Shown here in pieces: positions 63,212 to 64,000 of a DNA stretch of 64,000 nt. Each line of letters starts with the position of its first letter. The first letter of the stretch is position 1. The DNA is from Sphagnum magellanicum (Eukaryota; Streptophyta; Sphagnopsida; Sphagnales; Sphagnaceae). Location: assembly GCA_021904315.1 (NCBI GenBank), contig CM038911.1, positions 23,967,390 through 24,031,389 on the forward strand, in the 5' to 3' direction. Both the position numbers and the translations under genes were made by a program. Below the pieces are notes generated by a model. That model did not search any database and had not been told where the DNA came from. It saw nothing but the letters and a program-made list of their open reading frames with translations.

Positions 63212-64000
63212 TGATGAGCAACAAAACAAACAAATAAAAAAAGATGCTCATCTGCATACTACAAGCCTACTGTGATCAACCATTTTCCATTTACTACTGA
63301 TCATCTCACAGGATCACAAACTCTGTGAGTTTGAGTTTGTTGTTTCCAGGCTGTTGTTGCTTTGACTGGCTGGTCTCTTCTTTGGGCTTCCTTGGCACCC
63401 AAAGTCTTGTTCCTGCAGTACTTTGTTCCTGTCAGTTAAGAATCCTTTCTTCTGGGAAATTGATGGATGGGTCTTGTGTCTGGATGGGTCTTGTGATGAG
63501 TATGTGTGTGTGTGTGTGAGAGTGAGTTGTTTTTTGTTTTGATGAAATTTTGTCAACAAGTGAAATCAAAAATGAAAATTTCAGAAAAGAAGTGATTTAT
63601 CAATTTAAGTGGTCATTAAAATAAAAAAATCCATAACCAACTAGTAATTTATCAATCTTTAAAATACTAATATATCTTTTTTAAATAGATTTAAATAAAT
63701 GATTTTTTCAATTTTATTTTTTTAAAACCTTATAACCAGCTAATAATCAGCAAAACAACCAACGAGCGATTTACCAACCAATTATTTGATAACCGATCCT
63801 TACACATAATTGATGGTTATTGCTCCCAAAAAAAATTTACAAAACCAACCTGACAACCCAAAGAATTGATATTGATATTGATATTGATAACCTGTGACTC
63901 TGTTGTGGACCATGTATGAAGCCCAATTGAGTCTCTCAATGTCTCTCAATGTCTCAATTCAACTAGCCTTTTAGTGGGTCCCTTGTTGACTGGCTATGGT
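63212..64000. other. Upstream region of the AUX/LAX-like gene
   Basis: No gene is seen. Simple repeats are a TG run (63503-63518), four GATATT-type units (about 63866-63891) and a three-fold GTCTCTCAAT (about 63934-63958). The sequence from 63580 to 63850 turns AT-rich again. Confidence 0.45.

Overview
This is a nuclear DNA window from a land plant. The evidence is spliced genes with GT-AG introns whose products are plant-specific (a PMT-type Golgi methyltransferase, a MORN-repeat PIP5K, an AUX1/LAX-like carrier), TTTAGGG-type telomere-like motifs, and plant-style L1, hAT-like, SINE-like and LTR relics. I cannot name the species. The carrier is clearly diverged from the seed-plant AUX1/LAX proteins I know, and one retroelement relic recalls families I associate with seedless plants. 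A fern, lycophyte or bryophyte is therefore possible, but that is a weak inference.

Positions 1-36,400 form a gene-poor, AT-rich, CpG-poor block of decayed repeats. In order it holds: a degenerate minisatellite (1-930); a very AT-rich stretch (8160-9420); a tRNA-like SINE candidate (12555-12720); a hairpin (13562-13675); a 1.65-kb inverted-repeat element (13958-15610) with a 0.93-kb hAT-like element nested inside it; a minus-strand reverse-transcriptase relic with a probable restriction-like endonuclease tail (17470-18840); a second copy of the hAT-like element (19303-20162) with a good 8-bp target duplication; a G-rich array (23425-23690); a 1-kb TTTAACC-like array (24845-25915); an L1 LINE relic (26450-30440) cut by a 910-bp solo LTR (29245-30154); and a CCTA/CCCA array (32640-33240).

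Positions 36,400-64,000 are a gene island with four multi-exon genes whose coding exons I could join in frame: PMT-like methyltransferase (+, 6 coding exons, 639 aa), PIP5K (-, 9 coding exons, 969 aa), GDT1/UPF0016 cation/proton exchanger (+, 8 coding exons, 283 aa) and AUX1/LAX-like permease (-, 8 coding exons, 508 aa). The first two converge, PIP5K and GDT1 diverge across about 4.6 kb, and GDT1 and the carrier converge. That 4.6-kb interval contains a precise 58-bp tandem array in which each unit looks like a complete 3' splice site. The genes do not form one pathway. Their products act at the Golgi (wall matrix methylation, Mn/Ca homeostasis), in plasma-membrane phosphoinositide signalling and in auxin uptake.
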